From Nigrospora sphaerica (lineage: Eukaryota; Ascomycota; Sordariomycetes; Amphisphaeriales; Apiosporaceae): a stretch of DNA of 64,000 nt. Made by a program: the position numbers and the translations under genes. The stretch is taken from contig JAGVVL010000015.1 of NCBI GenBank assembly GCA_018287875.1, positions 2,170,001 through 2,234,000 of the forward strand, in the 5' to 3' direction. The notes under the pieces were generated by a model, which was given only the letters and a program-made list of their open reading frames with translations, was not told where the DNA came from and made no database searches. Shown here piece by piece: positions 10,226-21,465 of this stretch. Each line of letters opens with the position of its first letter. Positions within the stretch are counted from its first letter, which is position 1.

Positions 10226-13200
10226 GGGGAACGATGGACACGGGAGAGAGGCGATGCAGGGTTTCGTGTGGGAGAACGGAGATGGCAAGCGAGTGTAGAT
10301 CCTTCTCTTTCCCCAGGTGCTTTCTTGTCAATGTACCGGGCGGCCCTCCAGGGAATCTTCAGTGCAGTTCGGGGGCTCGGGCACCTGCGGGGTGTGGCTC
10401 TGGGTATCCAACACAGGCGTCGTCGGAAGCAGTCGCAGCGGGGCGGGGGACGAGGGGAGGAGGAACGCCAGGCGCAGGCGGCGCAAAGTGTGGCGATGCG
10501 GTTGAGGAGAGGGCGACAGAGGGCGGGTGAGGGCGCAGCGGGTACGTGCAGTGATGTCAGTGACAGAGAAGGTCGAGATGGTATCAAGGGTATCTGGGTC
10601 GGTAGGGTGTGTGCGGCGGGGAGAATTGCGACGGCGGGAGACGGGCAGCGATGATGACGAGAGTGGCAGTAGCAGCGCGCGGGAAGAATTTGGCGGGGAG
10701 GAGAATACGGGGAGCAGTAGAGCTAGGGGGTGGGCGTTTGGGATGGGACAGGAGGTTGAAGAGTTGGCGATGGTTCGATTTGGAGATTTTCCCAATCAAG
10801 TCACCTGGATGCAAGCAGTTCGAGCCGCAGAAGTAGCGGCATCAGCAGCAGCGGCGGCGGCGGCGTACCTGTGTACAACGCATGCGGCGACCGCAAAATG
10901 TTCATTTTTGTCCATGCTGCGCGGCTCCATACAAACTTCTGTCTTTTTAGCCTCCAGCTAGCCTCTTTCTAGCGCCGTCTGCCGGGTCCAGCAAGGCCTA
11001 CAGAACCACACCTGGTTACATGTACATACATATTCTTATAGACTAGGTATATGGAGGGGATATGCGTAACATAGCCCGCGGGTACAAAAGGCTGTGTTTG
11101 TACCTGGCAGCCTGGAGCCTGGGTGAGCCTGGGTAAAAGAGGTACGTACTTTGGGGTTGCAGGTTGAGACCACGATCACGAGTCCTCCTCACTTCGTAAG
11201 TATCCGTCACAAGCAGCAAATCACCACTTCCCTCTGGCCTGCATGCCGCACACTAACCCCATTGGCCTCCAATCCAATGGTAACCCTTTTCCCTATAACT
11301 TCGTAAATTCGGTTTCCCTACCTCAGTGAGTTCCTACCTACTTAACCATCCATGTATGCGAGGACGGGCTGCACTAGACCACAAACGGGGCAGCACCGTG
11401 TTGCTGGAAGGGAAGCTCTCGCGTCCCGACGTGCTGCTGTGGAGCGTGTGACCCTTGGTGCAGCCCAACTCGTGTCATTCCGCCCACCGCGCTCACGGGG
11501 ATCGCCAGCCAGCACAGAGGGCACCAATGCTGGCAAACCAACTGCTACCCGTGGATACGTACATCTTGTCAGGACCGCCTCAGGCTGCACGTCTGCTTTC
11601 TGGGGCTGCTTCGCTACCGGCTTGGGGAAGGAGCCCATGCCATGGGATGGACGCTTTGGGCTCGGCACTTTCTGCAGACACCCCGGCGCGATCCAATCTG
11701 GAAAGTACTTCACCCATACAATAGGGGGACTAATGGCACCTCCTTACTTAATTCTAGAAACCCTCACGAGCAGTTCATCCCGGGGACGATGAGGTCACTG
11801 GGATTGCGGTGCTTTCGCCCCTGTGTTCATTATCAGCCTCGTTCAACGCAAACTACCAAAATACCTACATAGGTACATAAGAGGTAGGTAAGCCTGTACT
11901 CCAGTTACTTACCTACTTCCTAAAGTACCCCCCTGCAGTTGCATCAGCTTTGTCGCCCACCGCTCGTCACTCGCCGCTTCTTCTACCCCCGGCAAATCCG
12001 AGGCTAAAATTTTGCTAGGCAGGACCTCCATATCAACCACGAGCATTCTCTCAGACCCTGGCGGTTTCCTCTTCTTCTTCTTCTTCTTTTCACCCAAGAC
12101 CACCAAACTCAAATCATCGACAGCCTGCCTTTTTGCCTCCTACGCTGCTGCCGATTCCGATGAATGTGGTCGAGAGTGACCTCTTAGAGCCATTGCTTAA
12201 AACCATCGTCACGAGGGCCCCTTAATTGTGGTGCTACCATGAACCGATGATGACCTACTGCAAGACCGGACATTTCTTCCTCTGCCGCAAACACGTGTTT
12301 GTGTATATTGTTTCGCATTCTGTATTTCCCCGTTGGCCTCACTGACCGCTCGGGGCACGCTGGCATGTTTTCTAAGGTAAGGCCGTCTACTTGGATGCCG
12401 CTAAAAGGCCGCTTCGCCGTGATGAATACACCTCTTTTCTGGTAAACCGAGCTGCTCAGCCGGCCTGTTCGGCTCCCTCGCGGCCGAAGACGGCATGGTT
12501 GAGCCTGGGGATAGTGGCAACGTCTGATGCCGGTGGCCTTGTGGTCAAGAATCCAATGCGGACAGTGACGGCCGAGTGCTGACTTTCCCGGGAACGTTTG
12601 CAGGTAATTTCCTATGCGGGGGCCCAACGTCGCGAACGCAAGCACCTTCCCCGACCTGGTTTTGCTATCCGCATTCAGCGAACCAGGCAGCGATGCTGTA
12701 CCGGATGCGCCGTGGCCGTTAGCTCGGGGCTGCTGGAGGGTGTCGCTGAGTGTTGGTGCCGAAATACCCACTGAATAGTACAGCGCCTCAAGTTCCTCTC
12801 AAAAGCGCCCTGGGCCTACGACACACGGGAGCAGAGACGAGACGCGCCATATGGTAACCCAATCAGCGCCCTCACAAAACAGTACGTGAGCGCGTTCACC
12901 AGCAACGGCTTGGGCGTATAGTGCTTGCTGTGGTAAATGTTCCAAGCTGTACCTGGTATAATTGCCCACCTCAATTCCGTCACGGCTTCGGAATGCAAGC
13001 AGTCTGAACGAGCAACAGAGGGTTCGATGTTTCTAGGACCCCGCCCAATGACAAACAGGGCAGCGGGCCGTGTTGGGACATCGTTGCCGTTTACAACGTA
13101 AAAGGTCTCTTGGCTAAAATATGGACGGGATAGAATACTATAGAACCGGGCTCGGAGAACGTCTGGTCCATACTTACATATATGCCTGCTGTATACCTTG

Positions 13201-13510
13201 GGTGCACTGAGATTGCCAACACGAGATCCCATCGTGACTGCGTCGCAGGCCACACGGTACAGTGGTCCTGTACGCCGGCAAGCAGGACCCCACCAACTTC
13301 CTGGGGCGCCTGGGCGATAAGCCCGATAAGCGTCACCCTGGGAGGACCCCCTCGGAATCCCTAGGAGGCGGGCAACAACGTTGACCAATGCGAATCAAAG
13401 TGAACCGGGGAAGTCTTGAGAAAACGAAAAAGCTCACGCGCCGTCCCCGAGCCGCCTCGCACCCTTCGCCTCATTATTCTCCCCGGTCCGACGCCGCCCG
13501 AGCCGCCGCC
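10226..13510. other. Long intergenic strip (3.3 kb)
   Basis: It holds the divergent promoters of the eIF4E and Mis14 genes. The sequence contains scattered TACCTA/TAGGTA motifs, a (CTT)n run near 12070 and a GCG/GCA run near 10845-10867. Minus-strand open frames at 12184-12771 and 12816-13388 (195 and 190 codons) resemble no family and have no supporting splice signals, so they are not called as genes. Confidence 0.5.
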
Positions 13511-14385
13511 ATGGACGCGGGCGATTCGGCGCACCAGCGCAAGATCGAGCTCCAGTCGGCCGATGACCTCGCGTACCTGGTCGCCAACGTGCGACGCGCC
13601 GCCGCCGCGCACCTCGACGAGGCCTTTCCGCCCGTCGAGGGGCAGGAAGAGGACGAGCTCCGGACGCAGATCGAGGCGCTCGTTGAAGAGGTAAGTTGGT
13701 GGTACCGGGAGCCTTCCGAGGGGCCTTCTTTTGCATTGTCCCACCTTTTTCTGACCCTCCCTCGGCGCGTCGCGAAGAGAAATCGACGAGGAGGATAAGG
13801 GAACGAAGAGGAAGAAAACAAAAAGGCCGGACTTGGCTGACGCTTTGGCGCCGCCCGCCCGCGGCGCCCCTCGCCCTCTAGTACATCACCAAGACGTTCG
13901 ACCTCGCGGCGCCCAACCTGTCCATCAACGGCATGGCCGTCGACCCGGCCATCATTACGAACCCCGGCGGCGGCGGCGACCGGACGGAGCCCGAGGTTGT
14001 GTACGCGCCGTTCGACGCGCGCAAGCGGGCGCGGGTCGAGGAGCTGACGCGCGAGGAGGAGGACCTGCTGCGTGACATCGCCAAGCTCAAGAAGAGCACG
14101 CCTGCCCACGCCGCCACCGCCTGGGTCCAGGCCCACCAGGCCGGCGTCCGCGCCGACGAGGAGGCCCTCGAGCGCGCCAAGCAGGCCGCCGGCCAAGAAG
14201 AAGGCAACCCCGAACACCCCGCCGGCGGCCTCGCCGTCCAGGAGCACGAGCGCCAGGCCGAGCTCGAGAAGCGGTACGCCGACGCTGTCGCCGGGTTGGA
14301 GCGCCTCAAGAAGGACATGCCCTCGGTCGTGGCAAGGCTCGAGAGGGCCCGTGGCGCCGGCGGCTACGTGGTTACCGAACGCTGA
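13511..14385 (+). CDS. MIS14: Kinetochore MIS12-complex subunit Mis14/Nsl1
   Basis: Two exons, 13511-13690 and 13882-14385 (191-base phase-0 intron, GTAAGT...CTCTAG), give 227 residues. The N-terminus HQRKIELQSADDLAYLVANVRRAA is the family hallmark. It is followed by the EELVEEYITKTFDLAAPNLSING segment (formed exactly at the splice junction, which supports the intron) and a C-terminal heptad-rich region. Mis14/Nsl1, with Mis12, Nnf1 and Dsn1, links centromeric CENP-C to the Ndc80 complex. The C-terminal half is Ala/Glu-rich coiled coil ending ...GGYVVTER. The ATG follows GCCGCC, a strong context. It converges on SEC14, with 303 bases between the stop codons. Confidence 0.88.
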
Positions 14386-14688
14386 GTTTTGCCCTTTGTA
14401 TACGATACGCGGAGTAGTCAAGGACGGCACGGTCAAGGCGTTGCTAGGCGTTTGTTTTATTCCCTCTCGTTACGAATACCATACCCCATTGAGGTCGCAT
14501 ATGCAGTCTCGTCACGCCCCTGAAAATGGCAGCCCTGGACTGCCGTCGTCGTGGGCTTCTTCTCCATAAGTCGTTCGACGACTTGCGCCGCAAGGCTGGC
14601 GCGCCCCAATCTGAGCATAGGGTCTATATTGTATAGCAATCCCAACTTCCCAGTCATCTTGTTACATGCAATCCACCAACACTCTCCT
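14386..14688. other. Short convergent 3' spacer
   Basis: These 303 bases between two stop codons are presumably 3' untranslated regions; nothing else is visible. Confidence 0.6.
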
Positions 14689-15916
14689 TTAAGCAGCGGC
14701 GGGGGCGGGGGCCGCCACGGGGGCGTCCTCCGAGGCCTCGGCCGCCGGGGCCGGGGCCGGGGCCGCAGCGGGAGCGGCGGGCGTGTCCTTGTTTTTCCAC
14801 TCGGGCTCGTTCCAGGGGCCGGCGTCGCTGAAGTGGCAGTTCTCGAGGTTGTCGGCGGGACCGGGGCACACGCAACCATTCTTCTGCTCCGACGACGGGA
14901 GGACGTCCTTGGGCAGGTTCGCCAGGTCCACCTGCTGGCCGAGCTCCGAGACGAAGCCGGAGCCGAGGATGTGGATCTTCTTGACCGTCACGGGGTCGAG
15001 CCAGCCCTTGACGGCGTTCCAGACACCACTGAAACCCCAGGGGGCGTTGATGAGGTACATCTTGCCGAGACGCTCGGGGTAGTAGTTCTGCGACATGGCC
15101 GAGGCATCCTTGACGTACGAGTACACCTGGGACACCTTGGTGATGCCCACGCCCTTGAGGTCCATGATGGTGCAGCACGTCTCGAGCAGGTGGCCGGCCT
15201 TGCGAGAGGCCGCGGGCAGACGGTCGTCCGCGAGCTTCTCGTATTCGACGGCCAGGTTCGTCAGCATGCGGTCCGCCGTGGTGATCTTGTACATTTCCGT
15301 TAGGTTGATGCCGCCCATTTTCTCAATATAGATCGGCCGTCCATCCTGTGAGAGGGGGAGGGCACGTGTTAGCTGCAAACGGTTTAATCGTGTCCGGGTC
15401 GAAGCTGGAGGCGTACCTTGTCCGTCTTGTGGTAGTATTGCGGGTAGTACTTGAACAGGGCCTCCTTCTCCTTCTTGTAGCCTTCACTCCATGTGTTCAC
15501 GATCTCATCGAGGTTCGTTTCTTTCCGCCACTTCTCGGTGGCGAGGAACCTGAGTGCCAGTGTCAGTGCATACGTGCCGGGTGGTGATGGCGGTGCCCAC
15601 GTACATATCCTTGGCCAGCGTAACATCCCACTTGCGAGCGCGCAGGAAACGCAGCTGTAGACGGTCGCGCGTTAGCAGGGGGAAGGGCGCCGGCATCGTG
15701 TCCGAGCCAGGGGCGTGCAGGACGTACGAGGGTCAGGGTGTCCAGACGCTTGGTGCATCCCGCCGCCTCGAGCTGCTCGCGCAGCTCCTTGACCTTGTTC
15801 TGCTGGTCGGCGTTCAGGAAGCCGGCGAAGCCCTCGCGCTTCTCGGGGTCCGTAACGGGGAAGTCGTACTTGTCGTAGACTGGGTGGAGCTCCATGCCCA
15901 GCTGCTTGTCGGCCAT
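14689..15916 (-). CDS. SEC14: Phosphatidylinositol/phosphatidylcholine transfer protein Sec14
   Basis: Four exons, 15916-15728, 15654-15605, 15549-15417 and 15345-14689, give 342 residues; the three introns (73, 55 and 71 bases) all keep phase. The CRAL-TRIO N-terminal helices carry LLRFLRARKWDV-type sequence (here LTLLRFLRARKWDV across the first junction). They are followed by FLATEKWRKETNLDEI and the lipid-binding CRAL-TRIO domain: DGRPIYIEKMGGINL, CCTIMDLKGVGITKV, YYPERLGKMYLINAPWGFSGVWNAVKGWLDPVTVKKI. Sec14 exchanges PI and PC at the Golgi and keeps diacylglycerol available for vesicle formation. The last ~45 residues are an Ala/Pro-rich tail, longer than in yeast but usual in moulds. Confidence 0.95.
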
Positions 15917-17868
15917 CTTGAATATTGAGGGGTGAGGAGGGCGTACGGAGGAGGGGGGCTGGCGATGAGGAAGCGGAAGCGAGGGTGAGGTTGGTGGTGC
16001 TGGGAAACGGGAGACAACGACCTGGGGGAGTGCAAAGACTTGGGCGGCCGGCGATGATAGATATGCAGCCTCGGGGGACAGGTGGTAGGCGGTAGGTCCA
16101 GGCTGGTCAGGGGTGGGAAAAGGGGATGATCCGAACGGTCTGAAGATCCGGCCGTTGGGAGCCAAGGGTAGTCCCGTAGGGATACTGCTGCTCGTCTGCG
16201 TGTTCTTGCGGTCGCGAGCCGGCCCAAGCCCAATTTGGTTCGCGATGATTAGGGTCGTTGGGGCGTTGCTAGTGCAGCGGAGCCTGGGTCTTGGGTCGTC
16301 TCCTGGCCGAGCGAGCTGGCAGTGGGTGGAAGAGGGCACTGGAGCGGGAAAGTGGGAAGAGACGGTGACGGAGAAGCCCTGCTGCTGTTACCTTAGCTAC
16401 CTCTTACAGGCCAGGGGGGGACGCAAGCAGTACGCAACACGGGTGGGAGAACGAAAGCTGGCGGGGGCCCCAGGCGGCGAACAACTGAACCTCTTTTTCG
16501 TGATTGGCACTTTTAGGGGGCGAGGGACCATACCCAAGTGTGTTTAGGTACTTGACCTTAGTAATGTACCTAGGTTGCCTACCTATCCTACTCAAGTCTC
16601 CTACAGGGACGGCCCTCCTACATAAAACCCTATGTATCCTAACGTCTTCTTTGCCTTCACTGCATGTCCATCTGACGTTCTTTAACCCACCTATCCCCCT
16701 TATGGAGCCAATGACTGTCCAATACAGATACCCAATGATGACGGAGGCGGCGGCGGCGATGGCGGTCTCGACAGTTTCCTAGGTCTCCTTAACATGAGGG
16801 GGGCCTGTTCACGGGTGCACGGGGGACATCGACTCGACAGGACTTGACAGGCTCGCGGCAGCAGCTGTAGGTACATCTATGCTCTATGGTAGGTGCGGTA
16901 TACGTATCGCTTGATATCCGCACGCGCAGTCTGCGCCCCAGCCGCTGGCCCGCCGCCAGGGGTTACGTAACGCAGGGACCTTTGCCCGCTCTCATCGTCG
17001 GCTCCCCTCAATCAGGGCGTTAGGTTCTTACTTTTTGACAGGAGAATATACTTCCGTCTCTACTGAGGGACAGATCCGTACCCACCCGTCGCAGGTCGCC
17101 TCCCCTCAGCCATCTATCTAGCCCGGCTTCCCGTGAGGAGTCCTTACGGTGCAGCTGCTGTCGTGCGCATCTCCTGTTACGAAATACTGTGCCGAGTGTG
17201 TCGGAAGTGTGTGCAATATACGTACGCGTGGGGTACGAGACCAGCGGGCGACTCGCCTGAATTACACCTGCTAATATCCGGACGACTCGACGCCCCCCGG
17301 TCGACTGATTCGTTCACGTGGATGGCTCTTGGTTGCCGGGCAAGACACCACTCCTGACAAGTACAGAACACATGTGCCGGCCATTCTATGGAACGAGACC
17401 TCCCACCCCCGCGTACAACTACCTACTTTCCGCACCCCGTCCCTGACGTCAGCAACTCCAGGCGCCCGCCGCACCAAGCATCTCGCTTCATTCGCAACCG
17501 ACGCCCGATTGTAATTGCGAACTGCACGCGCAGCAGCATCGCATTCCCGCCGACGGGGACTCTAGCCATCCGCCACGTGTTCAGCTGTCCAGACTACCTA
17601 CATTCATGTGTACCGCTGCCTTATCGTGACCGATCCTCATGTCCCGAGCGCTTGGGCCGACGGGCGTCGCGGCTCGACCCCTACAGCACTACCCTGCCAA
17701 TTGTAGCCGTCCGTACCGTGGGAACCGCACGCAACCTTGGGCCCATGCCACCAGCGGGAAGGAAGTGGAGGAGGGGAGGGGGCTTCCCCTGGTGTTCTTT
17801 GGCGCAGGGAGATCCCGTCCTTGGGATTGGGGTGGAAGCGCATGGCATCCCCCCCCGGGGGGGGGGGG
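15917..17868. other. Intergenic strip (2 kb)
   Basis: The SEC14 5' flank is pyrimidine/purine-biased (15917-16200), followed by TACCTA-rich sequence near 16540-16640. No gene or RNA was recognised. A C8G12 homopolymer block at 17849-17868 abuts the prefoldin stop codon. Confidence 0.55.
17849..17868. repeat. C8G12 homopolymer block
   Basis: Eight C (17849-17856) followed by twelve G (17857-17868) on the + strand, directly after the prefoldin stop codon on the minus strand. It can fold on itself and is a likely site of sequencing or replication slippage. Confidence 0.9.
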
Positions 17869-18826
17869 CTATGACTTGTTGTCCTCTGCGCCCTTCCCCT
17901 TACTCTCCTCCTCGGACTTCTCCTTTCGCTTCTGCATAACGTCCCAGTTGTAGACGCGGGCAATGTTGACTTCCATGGTCTGGGGGCTCGGGTCAGTAGT
18001 CGCTTCGTGCCGCGTCCACACGGGGCCCCGACTCACCGTGATCTGCTCGCGTAAAAAGTCCAGGTCCTCCTCGCAGTTGGAACAGCTCTGCTTGGCCGTC
18101 GACAGTTTCGTAGCCAAGAGCTCCTCGGCTTCGTCGATGGGGTACGACAGCATCACGTTGGCCTAGAAGCACCGCACGTTAAACGTGTATTCTCCTCCAG
18201 AGGGACGCCCGCCTGGCGGGTGGGGGGTCTCGGCCTACCCCGAGCCAGAGATATATTTCCTCGGTCGGCGGGATCGACGCCTTGCAGTACAGGGTATCAT
18301 TCAGTTCAAACGTCGTCTCGACAGGGTCCGACTCGGCCTGCGCGGCATTGGGGCGGTTAGCGACCATCCGGAGCCGACGGGGCCGGCGCGCAGCCCTGGC
18401 GTACCGTTCGCGTCTTCAAGAAGCGCACTGTCTCGAGTGTCTTTTGGATGTCGGGCATCTTGTCCTTGAGACCCGCCACGCGGCGCTGAAGGTTGAGTTC
18501 CATGAACTGATATTTCCTGGTGCGACTGCACGTCAGCATGACGGCCCGTACGGCGTGTCTTTCCCCGGCGGTCCCCGGGCCGCGCGGTGTACGCACGAGA
18601 TCAACTCCTGGAAGTTCCGCAGCGTGCCCTCGACATCTTCTCGCGAGGGCACAAAGTCTTCGACCTTGTCGACAAAGGGGGCGACGGGGATGCCTCGCGG
18701 GTTCGTAGATCCGGCCTCTTTGCTGCTAAACGGGCGGGCTCGCGGTCAGTCTGGCGCATGGGGTGCCAACGGGGCGAGGCCGTGCTCCTACCCAGAGGCA
18801 GCGGCTTGGCTGCCTGCTGCCGACAT
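17869..18826 (-). CDS. PAC10: Prefoldin subunit 3 (VBP1/Pac10)
   Basis: Six exons (18826-18792, 18722-18597, 18516-18405, 18337-18239, 18162-18037, 17979-17869) give 202 residues, the usual length. The acceptor of exon 2 could also be three bases earlier (18725), which adds one Ser. Features are TNPRGIPVAPFVDKVEDFV, a first coiled coil (KYQFMELNLQRRVAGLKDKMPDIQKTLETV), the beta hairpins FELNDTLYCKASIPPTEEIYLWLGANVMLSYPIDEAEELL (formed across a junction), and a second coiled coil. This subunit is part of the six-member jellyfish-shaped prefoldin complex, which delivers nascent actin and tubulin to the CCT chaperonin in the cytosol. Six exons in under 1 kb make it the second most intron-dense gene in the window, after the peptide precursor at 28975-30088. 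Confidence 0.92.
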
Positions 18827-19684
18827 TTTGGGGTAAGGGGGAGGGGTTGTTGCCGGTCAACCCTCAAGTCATCGCTTGTCAAAAAATGGAAGGACAGGAT
18901 TGTCAGGACTGCCTGGGCCGTGAGTATCGCCGATGTTCTGCCCCCTGGTGTTGATGGTATCGCAAAATGTTTCCCCTGCCAGGAAGTGGGAGGAGGGGCT
19001 GGCCATAGCTCCTTTCTTGGTGAAGGTGGGGCAGCATCTCGTGGCTGCGACTGCACCAGGTCACCGTCACAACACCAACATAAGACGTACGTATGCACTA
19101 CCGACGCTCTGGGTATTTCACGCCAGCCCTAGGATACCAGGCAGGAGGACCGCGATTATCGGCGGGCAATCCTCCCCTTCTGATCCCGTGGAGAACGGGG
19201 CCCCGGAGAGCCCTGCGCTTCTTCCCTGCTTCCCAGCCACACGTTTCGCCCATTTCCGGGCCCACGGAGGCACAAAGGATTCATCACGCCGGGAAAATCA
19301 CCATGGCTGTTTTACAGGGGTCTTGCGTTCCCAGGATGAGGCGATCGCCACCGGGACATCTGGGCCGGAAGCCCCCCATGTGCTTCCTACCTCACCCGGA
19401 CTCGGACCGCTGCCTCCGCATTCTCCTCCCCACGACATGAAATATAGGGATATGATATTCCATATCGCTGGGACTCATTGGAAGGATGGCCGGCGCCAAT
19501 ATGCATATGACCCTCGACCGTCACTGCCGGCATGGTTCCAATCATCGTGTGCGGGGAAACCCAGTGCATGACGGTGGTCCTGCTGTCTGAACGCCTTTGT
19601 GTACATGAACTGACCCTTTCAGAAGTTCTCGGGCGTTAAGTCCCGCCTTCTTGTACGCTCGCAAATTTACGAGGCTCCGTTTCC
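18827..19684. other. Intergenic strip
   Basis: The 858 bases between prefoldin and the broken transporter show no recognisable coding or RNA feature. Confidence 0.55.
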
Positions 19685-21465
19685 ATGGCGGCCAGTAAAA
19701 AAGATACCATTCTCGCCCATTGGAAGTGTTTCGTGGCGTGCGGCATCGCCGTCCTTGCGCCGTTCCAGTATGGCATCGACTTTGGTATGATAGGAGGTCA
19801 CCAAGCCATGCCGGGATTCCTCAAGGTTCGTCGTTCCCTCTCCCCAGGGTCCCGGCTTGGCTTGGACCTTCCGGCTCCTTACACCGTGTGCAGGTCTACG
19901 GCTATTACTCGCCTGTGATCGGCTGGAACATTGAGACGACGCACCAATAGTTGATCTCGTCGCTCATGACCCTGGGCGCTTTCATCAGCTCCGCGACAGC
20001 CGGCTTCACGGTGAACAAGCTAGGGCGAAAGGCGTGCCTGTGTCTTGCGTCGGTGCTCTTCTGCGCGCCTACCGTCATCATGATGGCCAGGACGAGTATC
20101 GAAGCGCTTTATGCCGATCGTTTCCTCATTGGGCTCGCCAACGGGTACTTCAGGACCAACTCCCAGCTGTACATCCAGGAGACCATTCCAAGCAAGTACC
20201 GCGGTCTTCTCCTAACGGCGTTCCAATTCTGCACGTCGCTTGTAAGTTCGCGCGCACCCGTGCTCCCCTTTCCTTGGCGCGCCCTCTCACCTCCGTCGTT
20301 CAGGGGACCATGACTGGTACCGTTGTCGACTGGGCCACGGCGCCACGACCGGACAGATCTTCCTACCTGATTCCACTCGGACTCGTATATGCGGTGCCGT
20401 TAGTGATGAGCGTCTCTGTACTTCGTTCCTGAGTCCACGGCGCTGGCTGATCTTGAAAGGACGGCGGAAGAGGGCCGTCATCTACCAGGAGAAAGAGATG
20501 GGGAGCGGCGTGGGTGTCCTCAACATGTTTAGGAACCCCATCGATTGCAGGAGAACCATGATCTCCGTGGCCGGTGTCACCACGCAAGCCGCTTCGGGGT
20601 CCATGTTCATCATCGGTGGTTTTCGTGCAACCTGCCTACCCCCCCCCCCCCCCCCCCCAATGGGAAAAGCGTGGGGGGCTGATATGTTGCTCCCGCGGCA
20701 GCGTACAAGGCCTACTTCTTTTCCATGGCCAAGGTGGCCAATCCCTTCGCGATGAGCTGTGTGTTGAGCACCATGGGCATCTGAGCTGTTTTTGTCAATG
20801 CCTTGGTCGTCGTCCGCTACGGCCAGCGTCGCGTAATGCTCATGAGTGGTTTGGTCCTCTGTGGGCTTCTGCAGCTTGTCGTGGCCGTCGTGTATGACAA
20901 GGACCCGGGCGCCCTGGTAACGGGAAAGGTGCTTGTCACCTTGTCGTGCCTCTATCTCATGAGCTACAATGTGAGTTCCCACCCGCCCCTTGGCGCGACC
21001 GCGACTGACGCAGTCCTTGAGGCCATGATTGCTCCCTATGCCTGGGTCACGGGCGGTGAGATTCCTTCTCAGCGCCTCCGAAGCTACACTTTCGGTCTAG
21101 CGGCCGCCGTGGGCTTCATGGGGGCGTGGGTGACGACGTTTACCGCTCCCTACTTCATCAACCCCAGGCGCTGAACTGGAGGCCCCGCTACGGCTACATC
21201 TGGCTTCCTTCGTGCATTGTGGCCACTGTTTGGGTGTGCTTTTGCCTTCCCGAGGTCTTTGGGGGAACACTAGAGGAAATTGACGAAATGGTACGTGTCC
21301 CAGGAAACCCCGAGAGCGGACGGCGCGTGCTGTGGCTGGCTGACCGAGATGCTGCGCATCCAGTTTGCTGCAAGGGTCCCCGCGAGAAAGTTTAGAGGAT
21401 ACCAGTGTGTGGGAACGGGCTCGACTGTCAAGAAAGAGGCTGTCATGGTCGAAGAAAAGGAGTAG
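19685..21465 (+). pseudogene. Broken MFS sugar/maltose transporter
   Basis: The region keeps the layout of a fungal sugar-porter gene, from MAASKKDTILAHWKCF and APFQYGIDFGMIGG, via a first intron (19826-19893), to LGRKACLCLASVLF, RFLIGLANGYFRTNSQLYIQETIPSKYRGLL, TGGEIPSQRLRSYTFGLA and the C-terminal FGGTLEEIDEM...FAARVPARKFRGYQCVG. It is not translatable. There is an in-frame TAG at 19948-19950, a TGA near 20782, and frameshifts around 20430-20450 and at a 20-base C run (20639-20658). Intact members are 12-helix plasma-membrane sugar:H+ symporters. Four separate lesions make one sequencing error an unlikely explanation. The gene is an old but still readable relic on the edge of the accessory region. 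Confidence 0.85.
20639..20658 (+). repeat. Poly-C run (20 bases)
   Basis: Twenty consecutive C interrupt the transporter relic and probably arose by slippage after the gene died; its length may also be mis-read. Confidence 0.9.

Noticed and set aside
12184..13388. Two long minus-strand open frames (195 and 190 codons)
   Set aside because: No similarity to any family I know, no splice or start context, and unremarkable composition; chance open frames are common at this GC content.
19685..21465. RIP as the cause of transporter decay
   Set aside because: Lesions are mainly indels and homopolymer growth, and the region is not AT-shifted as RIP would make it.
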